This document shows positions 1 to 8,057 of a stretch of DNA of 64,000 nucleotides, in pieces. The stretch is taken from NCBI RefSeq assembly GCF_017811175.1, contig NZ_JACWIJ010000002.1, positions 1,302,001-1,366,000 of the forward strand, written 5' to 3'. The notes under the pieces are model-generated. The model made no database searches and was not told the origin of the DNA. It saw only the letters and a program-made list of their open reading frames with translations. This DNA comes from Melaminivora jejuensis (GTDB lineage Bacteria; Pseudomonadota; Gammaproteobacteria; Burkholderiales; Burkholderiaceae_C). How positions within the stretch are numbered: position 1 is the stretch's first letter; each line of letters begins with the position of its first letter. The position numbers and the translations under genes were made by a program.

Positions 1-340
1 GCTCCGGCGGCTGGTGCGGCGGCGAACGCCAGGACGGCGCGCTGCACGCCGGGCGACTTCAGGGCCGGGGCCAATGCCAGCACAGCCTTGCGCACATCGC
101 CAGGCGAGCCATCGCCGCATGACACCAGCACCAGGTGCCGGGCCGCCACGCCCGGGCTGGCATACAGGCGCAGCAGCTTGCCCGGCTTGTCCTGCAGGTC
201 ACCCGCCTGCAAGGCCTGGGCAGCCAGCGTGCCGATGGCGCCGTCCTGTCCGGCGAAGTCCTGGGGATAAGCACGGCCAGCAGATCGCACTTGTGGCGTG
301 CAGCGGCGGACAGCGAAAGCGTCTTGAGTTCGAAGTTCAT
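1..340 (-). pseudogene. pepA: pepA 5' part, leucyl aminopeptidase, frameshifted and cut by window edge
   Basis: The minus-strand start at 340 gives MNFELKTLSLSAAARHKCD, the typical N-terminus of cytosolic leucyl aminopeptidase (peptidase M17), which removes N-terminal residues from peptides. After residue 25 the frame runs into unrelated sequence. Shifting by one base restores a PepA-like N-domain (QDFAGQDGAIGTLAAQAL, then LVLVSCGDGSPGDVRKAV) that stays open to base 1. The shift lies in a run of four G at 263-266, where five would keep the frame. Only the non-catalytic N-domain is in the window. pepA divergent from lptFG is the usual proteobacterial order. It may be a true pseudogene or a homopolymer sequencing error. 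Confidence 0.8.
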
Positions 341-349
341 AATCGACCG

Positions 350-1447
350 ATGTTATTCGATTCGTCCATCCGCAAGGAGCTGGCCCGCTCGTTCGGCGCG
401 ACGCTGGTGGTCTTGATCACCGTCGTCATGACCATGATGCTGATCCGCACGCTGGGCCAGGCCTCAAAGGGCAGCGTGGCACCTACCGATGTGCTGCTGG
501 TCATGGGCTTTACCGTTTTGGGCCAGTTGCCCACCATCCTGAGCCTGAGCCTGTTCGTGGCCGTCGTCAGCGTGCTCTCGCGCATGTACCGCGACAGCGA
601 GATGGTCATCTGGTTTGCTGCCGGTCGGGGCCTAGCCAACCTGCTCGAGCCGCTGCTGCGCTTTGCCTGGCCGGTGGTGCTGGTCGTAGGTGCGCTGTCG
701 CTGGTGGCCTGGCCCTGGGCCAACCAGCAGATCCAGGATCTGAAGACACGCTACGAGCAGCGCTCGGACATCGACCGCATCGCTCCCGGCCAGTTCCAGG
801 AATCGGCAGGCGGCACGCGGGTGTTTTTCATCGACAAGGACACGCCGGACGCGCTCTCGGCCAGCAATGTCTTCATTGCCACCAGCGATGCCAGCCGCGA
901 GACCGTGACCTCGGCTCAAGGGGCACGCCTGCAAGTCATCGATGGCGAACGCGTGGTCATCCTCAGCCAGGGGCAGCGCCTGGAGACGCTGCGCGAGCAG
1001 CCGCGCCTGCGCCTGAGCGAATTCATGGAGTACGGCACGCGCATCGGTGCCGCCTCCGGCAGCGGCGCCGAGGAGGGCGCCATCAAGGCGCGCGACACAC
1101 GGCAACTGCTGGCCGATCCGCTGCCCGCCTACCGCGCCGAACTCGCCTGGCGTGCCGGTCTGGTGCTGGCGGTGCTGAACTTCGTGGTGCTGGGCGCTGC
1201 CCTGGCTGCCGCCAATCCGCGCGCCGGGCGCAGCGCCAGCATGTTGCTGGCCCTGTTCACCTTCTTGGTCTATTACAACCTGATGACTGTCGGGCAAAGC
1301 TGGATCGCCAGCGAGCGCACCACCCTGCCCACCTTCATGATCGGGCTGCACGGCGGCACGCTGGCGCTGGGCCTGCTGCTGCTGGCCGCACGGCACAACC
1401 AGTGGTCGCTGCGCGCGCTGCTGCCTCGCAGGGAGGCGGCGGCGTGA
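350..1447 (+). CDS. lptF: LptF, LPS export permease
   Basis: Inner-membrane permease of the YjgP/YjgQ family. With LptG and the LptB ATPase it extracts lipopolysaccharide from the inner membrane and feeds the LptC-A-DE bridge. The 365-residue product starts MLFDSSIRKELARSFGATLV. It has the family layout of a membrane helix near residues 17-35, two more before residue 130, a periplasmic beta-jellyroll-like domain (about 130-270) and three C-terminal helices. The ATG at 350 is chosen because it matches the family start; an in-frame extension back to 14 would run into pepA. Its stop overlaps the lptG start (GTGA, 1444-1447), so the two are translationally coupled. Confidence 0.95.
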   Translation: MLFDSSIRKELARSFGATLVVLITVVMTMMLIRTLGQASKGSVAPTDVLLVMGFTVLGQLPTILSLSLFVAVVSVLSRMYRDSEMVIWFAAGRGLANLLEPLLRFAWPVVLVVGALSLVAWPWANQQIQDLKTRYEQRSDIDRIAPGQFQESAGGTRVFFIDKDTPDALSASNVFIATSDASRETVTSAQGARLQVIDGERVVILSQGQRLETLREQPRLRLSEFMEYGTRIGAASGSGAEEGAIKARDTRQLLADPLPAYRAELAWRAGLVLAVLNFVVLGAALAAANPRAGRSASMLLALFTFLVYYNLMTVGQSWIASERTTLPTFMIGLHGGTLALGLLLLAARHNQWSLRALLPRREAAA

Positions 1448-2550
1448 AAGTCCTACGTCGCTTCATCTATCGAGAGATCGCTCTGAGCGTCGGCTTCGTG
1501 ACGCTGGCTTTCCTAGGCCTGTTCTTCTTCTTCGACCTGGTCGATGAACTGCGCTGGGTGGGGCGCGGCGCGGGCGGATACCAACTGACGCAGGCACTTC
1601 TGTATGTCGCCCTCAGCCTGCCCCAGCACCTGTACGAACTGCTACCCATCACGGTATTGATCGGCACCATCTTCGTCATGGCACGGCTGGCACAGAGCTC
1701 GGAATTCACCATCATGCGTACCAGCGGACTGGGGCCGGGGCGGGCGCTGTCCACGCTGCTGCTGCTGGGCAGCAGCTTTGTGGCACTGACGTTCCTGATT
1801 GGCGACTACGTGGCGCCGACCAGCGAGCGGGCGGCACAGCTGGTGGGTGTGCGCCACCTCGGCCAGCTCAGCACCGGCGCCACCGGCGCCTGGCTCAAGG
1901 AGCGCCGGGGCAGCCACTCGCGCGCCATCAACGTGCGCGGCCTGGGCACGGATGGACAGATGCTGGGCGTCCGCGCGTTCGAGTTCGACGAACGCGGCCG
2001 CGTGGCTGCCACAGTGACTGCCGAGCGCGGCGAGTTCGACGCTAGCGGCGAGGCTTGGCGGCTGCACCAGGTGCAGCGCAGCCTGTTCCAGCGCAGCAAG
2101 GGCGACGAGCTGCAGGTGCAGCGCACCAGCGAGGCTGAACTGCTGTGGCCCACCAGCATCAGCCCGAGCATGGTGGCCGCCGCCGTGCTCAAGCCAGACA
2201 AGATGCCGGCCATCGAATTGTTTCGCTACGTGCGCCACCTGAAGGCCAACGGCCAAGCCGCTCAACGTTACGAAATCGAGTTCTGGCGCAAGGTGTTCTA
2301 TCCACTGAGTTGCCTGGTCATGGTGGTGCTGTCGCTGCCTTTTGCCTATCTGCACTTTCGCTCTGGCGGCATTGCCGGCTACGTTTTTGCCGGGGTCATG
2401 GCTGGCATCAGCTTCTTCTTGCTCAACAACCTGTTCGGCTTCGTCGGCAATCTGCGCAACTGGTCGCCCTGGATCACCGCTGCCGCTCCAGGGCTGATCT
2501 ACACGGCAGTGTCACTGGCAGCTTTCGGCTGGCTGGTGCATCGGCGCTGA
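1444..2550 (+). CDS. lptG: LptG, LPS export permease
   Basis: Second permease of the LptB2FG lipopolysaccharide exporter, the partner of LptF. It is 368 residues from the GTG at 1444, starting VKVLRRFIYREIALSVGFVT, a typical LptG N-terminus. It has the same architecture as LptF: N-terminal transmembrane helices, a periplasmic domain (about 130-270) and three closing helices. The GTG overlaps the lptF stop. An in-frame start at 1402 exists but would lie deep inside lptF. No further gene follows on this strand for 100 bases, so the operon probably ends here. Confidence 0.95.
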   Translation: MKVLRRFIYREIALSVGFVTLAFLGLFFFFDLVDELRWVGRGAGGYQLTQALLYVALSLPQHLYELLPITVLIGTIFVMARLAQSSEFTIMRTSGLGPGRALSTLLLLGSSFVALTFLIGDYVAPTSERAAQLVGVRHLGQLSTGATGAWLKERRGSHSRAINVRGLGTDGQMLGVRAFEFDERGRVAATVTAERGEFDASGEAWRLHQVQRSLFQRSKGDELQVQRTSEAELLWPTSISPSMVAAAVLKPDKMPAIELFRYVRHLKANGQAAQRYEIEFWRKVFYPLSCLVMVVLSLPFAYLHFRSGGIAGYVFAGVMAGISFFLLNNLFGFVGNLRNWSPWITAAAPGLIYTAVSLAAFGWLVHRR

Positions 2551-2651
2551 GGCCTGTCCTCAGCCAATGCTCTGACGATTGAAAGCAGTTCAACTGATCA
2601 CTTCCCCAGCCCCGGCGCTGCCACCCCTGCCCCCTGTCTTCCCGCCACTCC

Positions 2652-3662
2652 ATGCCACCACCCAGCGCCCACAGCCACGACAGCGGCTACAAGCAATTGT
2701 TCTCGCACCCCCAGATGGTGCGCGACCTGCTGCTGGGCTTCGTGCCCGGGCCGTGGCGCGAGCGAGCGGACTTCTCATCACTGGAGCGCGTCAACGCCAG
2801 CTATGTGAGCGAATCCGACCGCCAGCGCCACGACGACATGGTCTGGCGCCTCAAGGTGGGCGAGCAGTGGGTGTGGGTCTATTTGCTGCTGGAGTTCCAA
2901 AGCGAGGCGGACGCCTGGATGGCGCTGCGCATGTTGGTCTATGTGGGCCTGCTGTCGCAGCACCTGGTCAAGGAGGGGGAATTGCAGGACGGCAAGCTCC
3001 CTGCCATCGTGCCCATCGTGCTGTACAACGGCGCGCCGGCGTGGAAGGCCGCCACCGACGTGGCCGAGTGCTACGCGCCCAGCCTGCCCGGGCTGGAACC
3101 CTATCGCCCGCGCCTGCTCTACCACCTGGTCGACGAGGCGCGGCTGAAGCTGCATTCCCTGCAGGGAGTGCGCAACCTGGCCGAGGCGCTGTTTCAACTG
3201 GAGCAAAGCCGCACGCCCGAGGACATCATCCGCGTGCTCAAAAGCCTGGGCGAGGTGCTGCAGGGCCAGGAGATGCAACAGCTGCGGCGTACGGTGGACA
3301 TCTGGGTGCGCAAGCTGCTGCGGCGCAAGGTGCCCAAAGCTAACATCACCGACATTGAGACCATCACCGACCTGTTGGAGGGCCATGCCATGCTGGAGCA
3401 GACGATTGAACGCTGGTTTGATGAGGCCACCATGCGCGGCGTGCGCCAGGGCATGGAAAAGGGCATGGAAAAGGGCATGCACAAAGGCCTGGCCCGCGCC
3501 ATCGCCCTGCAGGTGCAGATGCGCTTTGGCGGCGTGCCGCCCTGGGTCTATGCCCGGCTCCAATCGGCCACGCAAGATGAGCTGATCGGTTGGGCGACAG
3601 GTATCCTCACCGCCAATTCGGTGCAGGAGCTGTTTGGTCAGACGGGTGGCGAGCATTCCTGA
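2652..3662 (+). CDS. Rpn/YhgA-like recombination-promoting nuclease
   Basis: A 336-residue protein of the Rpn (YhgA-like, transposase_31) family of PD-(D/E)XK nucleases, which in Escherichia coli promote RecA-independent DNA transfer. The N-terminal HDSGYKQLFSHPQMVRDLL block is characteristic. The nuclease signature follows as D-M-V-W (about residues 58-61), then the strand YLLLEFQSEAD (about 76-86). The C-terminus carries a short repeat, GMEKGMEKGMHKG (about 262-274), a slippage-prone region also seen in relatives. It stands alone between lptG and cbiX. Possible roles are DNA transfer or a defence-like nuclease; the biological role is unknown. Confidence 0.85.
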   Translation: MPPPSAHSHDSGYKQLFSHPQMVRDLLLGFVPGPWRERADFSSLERVNASYVSESDRQRHDDMVWRLKVGEQWVWVYLLLEFQSEADAWMALRMLVYVGLLSQHLVKEGELQDGKLPAIVPIVLYNGAPAWKAATDVAECYAPSLPGLEPYRPRLLYHLVDEARLKLHSLQGVRNLAEALFQLEQSRTPEDIIRVLKSLGEVLQGQEMQQLRRTVDIWVRKLLRRKVPKANITDIETITDLLEGHAMLEQTIERWFDEATMRGVRQGMEKGMEKGMHKGLARAIALQVQMRFGGVPPWVYARLQSATQDELIGWATGILTANSVQELFGQTGGEHS

Positions 3663-3808
3663 AGCAGCCGTTCTGCCTGGCGCACTGGCCACTCTCTGAA
3701 TCCCCCAGACCGCTTCCACCGGGCGGCCTTCTTCATCAAGGCCTCCAGCCCTCTTCCCCTAGCGGAGCCGATCGATGACGCTCCCTGGCAGCGAAACAGA
3801 CAATATCC

Positions 3809-4201
3809 ATGAGTGAACGCGCCATCATCCTGCTGGCCCACGGCTCGCGCGATCCGCTGTGGCGCCGGCCCATCGAAGCCGTGCAGGCCCGGCTGCAGAC
3901 GCTACGACCCGGCATTGCCGTGCGCTGCGCCTATCTGGAGCTGTGCCCGCCTTCGCTGGAACAAGTGCTGCAGGAGCTGGCAGATGGCGACTGCACCCGC
4001 ATCGCCATCGCACCGCTGTTCCTGGGCGCCGGCCGGCATGTGCGCGAAGACCTGCCGCAGACCGTGCGCGCGCTGGCGCAGCAATTTCCGCAGCTGCGCT
4101 TGAGCCTGGCCGGGCACATCGGCGAGGACGAGCGCGTGGTGGCGCTGCTGGCGCAAATGGCAGCACAGGCACTGGATAGCCAGGATTTCATAGATGATTG
4201 A
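3809..4201 (+). CDS. CbiX/SirB-type sirohydrochlorin chelatase
   Basis: A 130-residue short CbiX protein, the single-domain form that acts as a homodimer. The family inserts Co2+ or Fe2+ into sirohydrochlorin for cobalamin or siroheme synthesis. The N-terminal AIILLAHGSRDP carries the metal-binding catalytic histidine. The second histidine is in FLGAGRHVREDLP (about residues 71-83). The end overlaps the 5' side of the next locus, a CysB-type regulator. This suits a siroheme/sulfur-assimilation context, since siroheme is the cofactor of sulfite reductase. The metal used cannot be told from sequence. Confidence 0.87.
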   Translation: MSERAIILLAHGSRDPLWRRPIEAVQARLQTLRPGIAVRCAYLELCPPSLEQVLQELADGDCTRIAIAPLFLGAGRHVREDLPQTVRALAQQFPQLRLSLAGHIGEDERVVALLAQMAAQALDSQDFIDD

Positions 4202-4236
4202 GGCATAATAATTTAATTCATTATTCTCAACAAGAT

Positions 4237-5178
4237 ATGAACCTGCACCAATTTCGCTTCGTCCAGGAGGCCGTGCGCCGCAACCTGAACCTGACCGAAG
4301 CCGCCAAGGCGCTGCACACCTCCCAGCCCGGCGTGTCCAAGGCCATCATCGAACTGGAAGACGAGCTGGGCGTGGACATCTTCGCGCGCCACGGCAAGCG
4401 CCTCAAGCGCGTGACCGAGCCTGGCCAGCACGTGCTCAAGAGTATCGAGCTGATCATGCGTGAGGTCGGCAACCTCAAGCGCATCGGCGAGCAGTACAGC
4501 CAGCAAGACAGCGGCACCCTGTCGATCGCCACCACGCACACCCAGGCACGCTACGTGTTGCCGCTGCCGGTGGCCAAGCTGCGCGAGCAATACCCCAAGG
4601 TCAACATCAGCCTGCACCAAGCCACGCCGCACGAGGTGGCGCGCATGGTGCTCGACGAGGTCGCGGAAATCGGCATGGCCACCGAGTCGCTCGCCGCCTA
4701 CCCCGATCTGGTCACCCTGCCCTGCTACGAGTGGCAGCACGTGCTGGTCATCCCGGTCGCACACCCGCTGGCCAAGAAGGAGCGCGTCGGCCTGGACGAC
4801 CTGGCGCACGAGCCGCTGATCACCTACCACCCCTCCTTCACTGGCCGGGCCAAGATCGACCAGGCCTTTGCTGCGCGCAAGCTGCAGCCGCGCATCATCC
4901 TGGAGGCCATCGACTCGGACGTCATCAAGACCTACGTGCGCCTGGGCCTGGGCATTGGCATCGTGGCCGAGATGGCCATGCGCGACGACCCGCAGGGCGA
5001 TCTGGCCGTGCGCCCGGTGGGCCACCTGTTCGGCCAGAGCGTGGCGCGCGTGGCCTTCAAGCGCGGCGCCTATTTGCGCAACTTCGTCTATCGCTTTGCC
5101 GAACTGCTCAGCGACCGGCTGAACCGCGATCTGGTCGATCGCGCCATGACCGGGCATGTCAACGACTACGAACTATGA
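4237..5178 (+). CDS. cysB: CysB-family LysR-type regulator of sulfur assimilation
   Basis: A 313-residue LysR-family activator. It starts MNLHQFRFVQEAVRRNLNLT, with a winged helix-turn-helix (AAKALHTSQPGVSKAIIELE, about residues 19-38) and a substrate-binding domain whose sequence (TTHTQARYVLPLPV; ITYHPSFTGR) is typical of CysB/Cbl proteins that sense N-acetylserine, sulfate or adenosine phosphosulfate. The ATG at 4237 is preferred over an in-frame upstream ATG at 4198 because family members begin MNLHQ. The upstream 35 bases are AT-rich and could hold the promoter. The stop overlaps the next gene (ATGA, 5175-5178). Confidence 0.92.
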   Translation: MNLHQFRFVQEAVRRNLNLTEAAKALHTSQPGVSKAIIELEDELGVDIFARHGKRLKRVTEPGQHVLKSIELIMREVGNLKRIGEQYSQQDSGTLSIATTHTQARYVLPLPVAKLREQYPKVNISLHQATPHEVARMVLDEVAEIGMATESLAAYPDLVTLPCYEWQHVLVIPVAHPLAKKERVGLDDLAHEPLITYHPSFTGRAKIDQAFAARKLQPRIILEAIDSDVIKTYVRLGLGIGIVAEMAMRDDPQGDLAVRPVGHLFGQSVARVAFKRGAYLRNFVYRFAELLSDRLNRDLVDRAMTGHVNDYEL

Positions 5179-6326
5179 ACACACCGAGTTTCCCCAGCCG
5201 CCTGCCCCAGGTGGGCACGACCATCTTTTCCATCATGTCGCAGCTCGCCGCCGAGCACGGCGCCGTGAACCTGGGCCAGGGCTTTCCAGATTTCGCCTGC
5301 GACCCGGCGCTGGTGGATGCCGTGAGCCGCGCCATGCAAGCCGGCCACAACCAATACCCACCCATGCCCGGCATCCCCGCGCTGCGCGCTGCTGTTGCTG
5401 CAAAAATAGAAGCACTGCACGCACGCCGGTATTGCGAAAACAGCGAAATCACCATCACCGCCGGGGCCACCCAAGCCATCCTGACGGCCATCCTGGCCTG
5501 CGTGCAGCCGGGCGACGAAGTCATCGTGCTGGAACCCTGCTATGACAGCTACGTGCCCAACATCGAGCTGGCCGGCGCCGCCGTGGTGCGCGTGCCGCTC
5601 ACGCCAGGCAGCTTTGCGCCCGACTTCGAGCGCATCGCCGCCGCCCTGTCGCCACGCACCCGGCTGCTGCTGCTCAACACGCCGCACAACCCCAGCGCCA
5701 GCGTCTGGAGCGCCGCGCAGATGCGCCAGCTCGAAGCCCTGCTGGCGCCCACCGACGTGCTGCTCATCAGCGACGAGGTCTATGAGCACATGGTCTTCGA
5801 TGGCCAGGAGCACCAGAGTGCAGCGCGCTTTGCCGGCTTGGCCGAGCGCGCCTTCATCGTGTCGAGCTTCGGCAAGACCTTCCACGTCACTGGCTGGAAG
5901 GTGGGCACCGTAGCTGCACCCGCCGCCCTGATGGCCGAGTTTCGCAAAGTGCATCAGTTCAACGTCTTCACCGTGAACACGCCCATGCAGCACGGCCTGG
6001 CCGAATACCTGCAAGACCCCGCGCCCTACCTGGGCCTGCCGGCCTTCTACCAGGCCAAGCGCGACCTGTTTCGCGCCGGCCTGGCCGACTCGCGCCTGAA
6101 GCTCCTGCCCAGCAGCGGCAGCTACTTCCAGTGCGTGGACTATTCCGCCGTGAGCAACCTACCCGAGCGCGAGTTCTGCGAATGGCTGATCCGCGAGGTC
6201 GGCGTGGCCGGCATCCCGCTGTCGGCCTTCTACGGCGACGGCTTCGAGCAGGGCGTGATGCGCTTTTGCTTTGCCAAGCAGGATGCCACGCTGCACACGG
6301 CACTTGCGCGACTGCGCCGGCTGTGA
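5175..6326 (+). CDS. methionine-type PLP aminotransferase (YbdL-like)
   Basis: A 383-residue fold-type I class I/II aminotransferase, closest in character to YbdL/methionine aminotransferase, which transaminates methionine and aromatic amino acids. Seen: the substrate-loop NLGQGFPDF (about 33-41), YPPMPGIPALR, the aspartate in the strand LLISDEVYEHMVF that contacts the pyridine nitrogen, and the Schiff-base lysine in SSFGKTFHVTGWK (about residue 235). The start overlaps the stop of the CysB-type gene, so translation is coupled. This suggests control within sulfur amino-acid metabolism. Exact substrate is inferred. Confidence 0.88.
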   Translation: MNTPSFPSRLPQVGTTIFSIMSQLAAEHGAVNLGQGFPDFACDPALVDAVSRAMQAGHNQYPPMPGIPALRAAVAAKIEALHARRYCENSEITITAGATQAILTAILACVQPGDEVIVLEPCYDSYVPNIELAGAAVVRVPLTPGSFAPDFERIAAALSPRTRLLLLNTPHNPSASVWSAAQMRQLEALLAPTDVLLISDEVYEHMVFDGQEHQSAARFAGLAERAFIVSSFGKTFHVTGWKVGTVAAPAALMAEFRKVHQFNVFTVNTPMQHGLAEYLQDPAPYLGLPAFYQAKRDLFRAGLADSRLKLLPSSGSYFQCVDYSAVSNLPEREFCEWLIREVGVAGIPLSAFYGDGFEQGVMRFCFAKQDATLHTALARLRRL

Positions 6327-6350
6327 GCATCGATTTTGAGCATCAAATCA

Positions 6351-6397
6351 GCCTCAAACCCTTGCCAGTCAAGCGATTACAGCTATTGATAAAATAG
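6351..6397. repeat. family A dispersed repeat, copy 1
   Basis: An intergenic copy in the reverse orientation reading ctcaaacccttgccagtcaa, then gcgattacagctattga. It fills most of the space between the convergent aminotransferase and rng genes. It belongs to the dispersed family whose forward core is agctgtcagcgcttg...caagggttt. Confidence 0.8.
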
Positions 6398-6403
6398 CAA
6401 AAC

Positions 6404-7891
6404 TCACAGCAGCACGATGTCGTACTGCTCCTGCCCCATGCCGCTTTCCGCTTGCAGCGAGATGGGCTTGCCGATGAAGTCCGACAGGCCGGCCAAGTGC
6501 TGGTTCTCCTCATCCAGGAACAGCTCGATGACCTTGGGCGAGGCCACCACGCGGAACTCGCGCGGGTTGAACTGGCGCGCCTCCCTCAGCACCTCGCGCA
6601 GGATGTCGTAGCACACGCTGCGCGCCGTCTTGACCTCGCCCACGCCGGCGCAGGTCGGGCACGGCTCGCACAGCATGTGCGCCAGCGATTCGCGCGTGCG
6701 TTTGCGCGTCATCTCCACCAGGCCGAGCTGCGAGAAGCCGCCCACCATGGTCTTGACCCGATCGCGCGCCAAGTGCTTCCTGAACTCGGCCAGCACGGCC
6801 GCGCGGTGCTCCTCGCGCGCCATATCGATGAAGTCGGCAATCACGATGCCGCCCAGGTTGCGCAGGCGCAGCTGGCGGGCAATCGCCCCGGCGGCCTCCA
6901 GATTGGTCTTGAAGATGGTGTCGTCAAAGTTGCGCGCGCCCACATAGCCGCCAGTGTTCACGTCGATGGTCGTGAGCGCCTCGGTCTGATCGACGATCAG
7001 ATAGCCGCCGGACTTGAGATCGACGCGCCGGCCCAGCGCCCGGCCAATCTCCTCATCGATGGCGTACAGGTCAAAAATCGGTCGCTCGCCCTTGTACAGC
7101 TGCAGCTTGGGCGCCGCCGCCGGCATGAACTCACGCCCGAAACCCAACAGCAGCTCGAACTGCTCGCGCGAGTCAATGCGGATCGACTGCGTGTGCTCGC
7201 TGGCCAGGTCGCGCAGCACCCGCTGCAGCAGGTTCAGATCCTGGTGCAGCAGCGAGCCGGCTGGGCGCTCCAGCGCCGCCTGGCGGATGCGGCCCCAGGT
7301 CTTGCGCAGGTAGGCGATGTCCTCGGCCAGTTCCTCGTCGCTGGCGTCCTCGCCGTTGGTGCGCAGGATGAAGCCGCCTCCCCCGCCCGATGCCTTGTCG
7401 CCCACCAGCACCTGCAGCCGCGCGCGCAGCGCCTCGCGCTCGGCAGACGGGATTTTTTGCGAGATGCCGATGTGGTCGTCCTGCGGCAGGAACACCAGCA
7501 GCCGCCCGGCCACGCTGATCTGGGTCGAAAGACGTGCGCCCTTGCTGCCGATCGGATCCTTGATGACCTGCACCATGAGCGGCTGGCCCTCGAAGACCTG
7601 GCGCTCAATCGGCACGGGCGGCTCGCCCTTGCGCGCGAACATGGGCGCCTCGCCGCCCTCCTGGCGATGCCACACGTCGCCGACGTGCAAAAAGGCCGCG
7701 CGCTCCAGCCCGATGTCGATGAAGGCCGACTGCATACCCGGCAGCACGCGCGAGACCTTGCCCAGGTACACGTTGCCGACCAAGCCGCGCTCCAGCGTGC
7801 GCTCGACGTGCAGCTCCTGCACGGCACCGTTTTCGACCACGGCGACGCGCGTTTCCTGGGGCGACCAGTTGATGAGAATGTCTTGTTGCAT
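6404..7891 (-). CDS. rng: ribonuclease G
   Basis: A 495-residue RNase E/G-family endoribonuclease for 5' maturation of 16S rRNA and mRNA decay. Order: start MQQDILINWSPQETRVA, an S1 domain (LVGNYLGKV-like; here GLVGNVYLGKVSRVLPGMQ, about residues 35-53), an RNase H-like region, and a DNase I-like catalytic site in LTTIDVNTGGYVG (about 302-314) with FIDMAREEHR. The zinc-link CEPCPTC (about 406-412) joins dimers. The length matches RNase G and lacks the RNase E scaffold tail. A longer upstream frame exists, but the ATG at 7891 gives the family N-terminus. In many relatives it follows maf; here its upstream neighbour is different. Confidence 0.95.
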   Translation of the reverse strand: MQQDILINWSPQETRVAVVENGAVQELHVERTLERGLVGNVYLGKVSRVLPGMQSAFIDIGLERAAFLHVGDVWHRQEGGEAPMFARKGEPPVPIERQVFEGQPLMVQVIKDPIGSKGARLSTQISVAGRLLVFLPQDDHIGISQKIPSAEREALRARLQVLVGDKASGGGGGFILRTNGEDASDEELAEDIAYLRKTWGRIRQAALERPAGSLLHQDLNLLQRVLRDLASEHTQSIRIDSREQFELLLGFGREFMPAAAPKLQLYKGERPIFDLYAIDEEIGRALGRRVDLKSGGYLIVDQTEALTTIDVNTGGYVGARNFDDTIFKTNLEAAGAIARQLRLRNLGGIVIADFIDMAREEHRAAVLAEFRKHLARDRVKTMVGGFSQLGLVEMTRKRTRESLAHMLCEPCPTCAGVGEVKTARSVCYDILREVLREARQFNPREFRVVASPKVIELFLDEENQHLAGLSDFIGKPISLQAESGMGQEQYDIVLL

Positions 7892-8057
7892 GGGACGTTC
7901 ATGATGCCTGAAAGCTGGTCGGCACAACGGGCCGCGTGGCACCATCGGCAGGGCCATCCTGCCTGCTTGCCTGCCCGTCCAGCCAGAGCCGCCCGCCGCC
8001 ATGCCCTCCGACACGCCACTGCCGCTCTCACCCTGCGCCCTGCCCACCCTCCCAGCC

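Noticed and set aside
14..349. N-terminal extension of LptF
   Set aside because: The extra 112 residues are opposite pepA and do not resemble any LptF; MLFDSSIRKEL is the family start.
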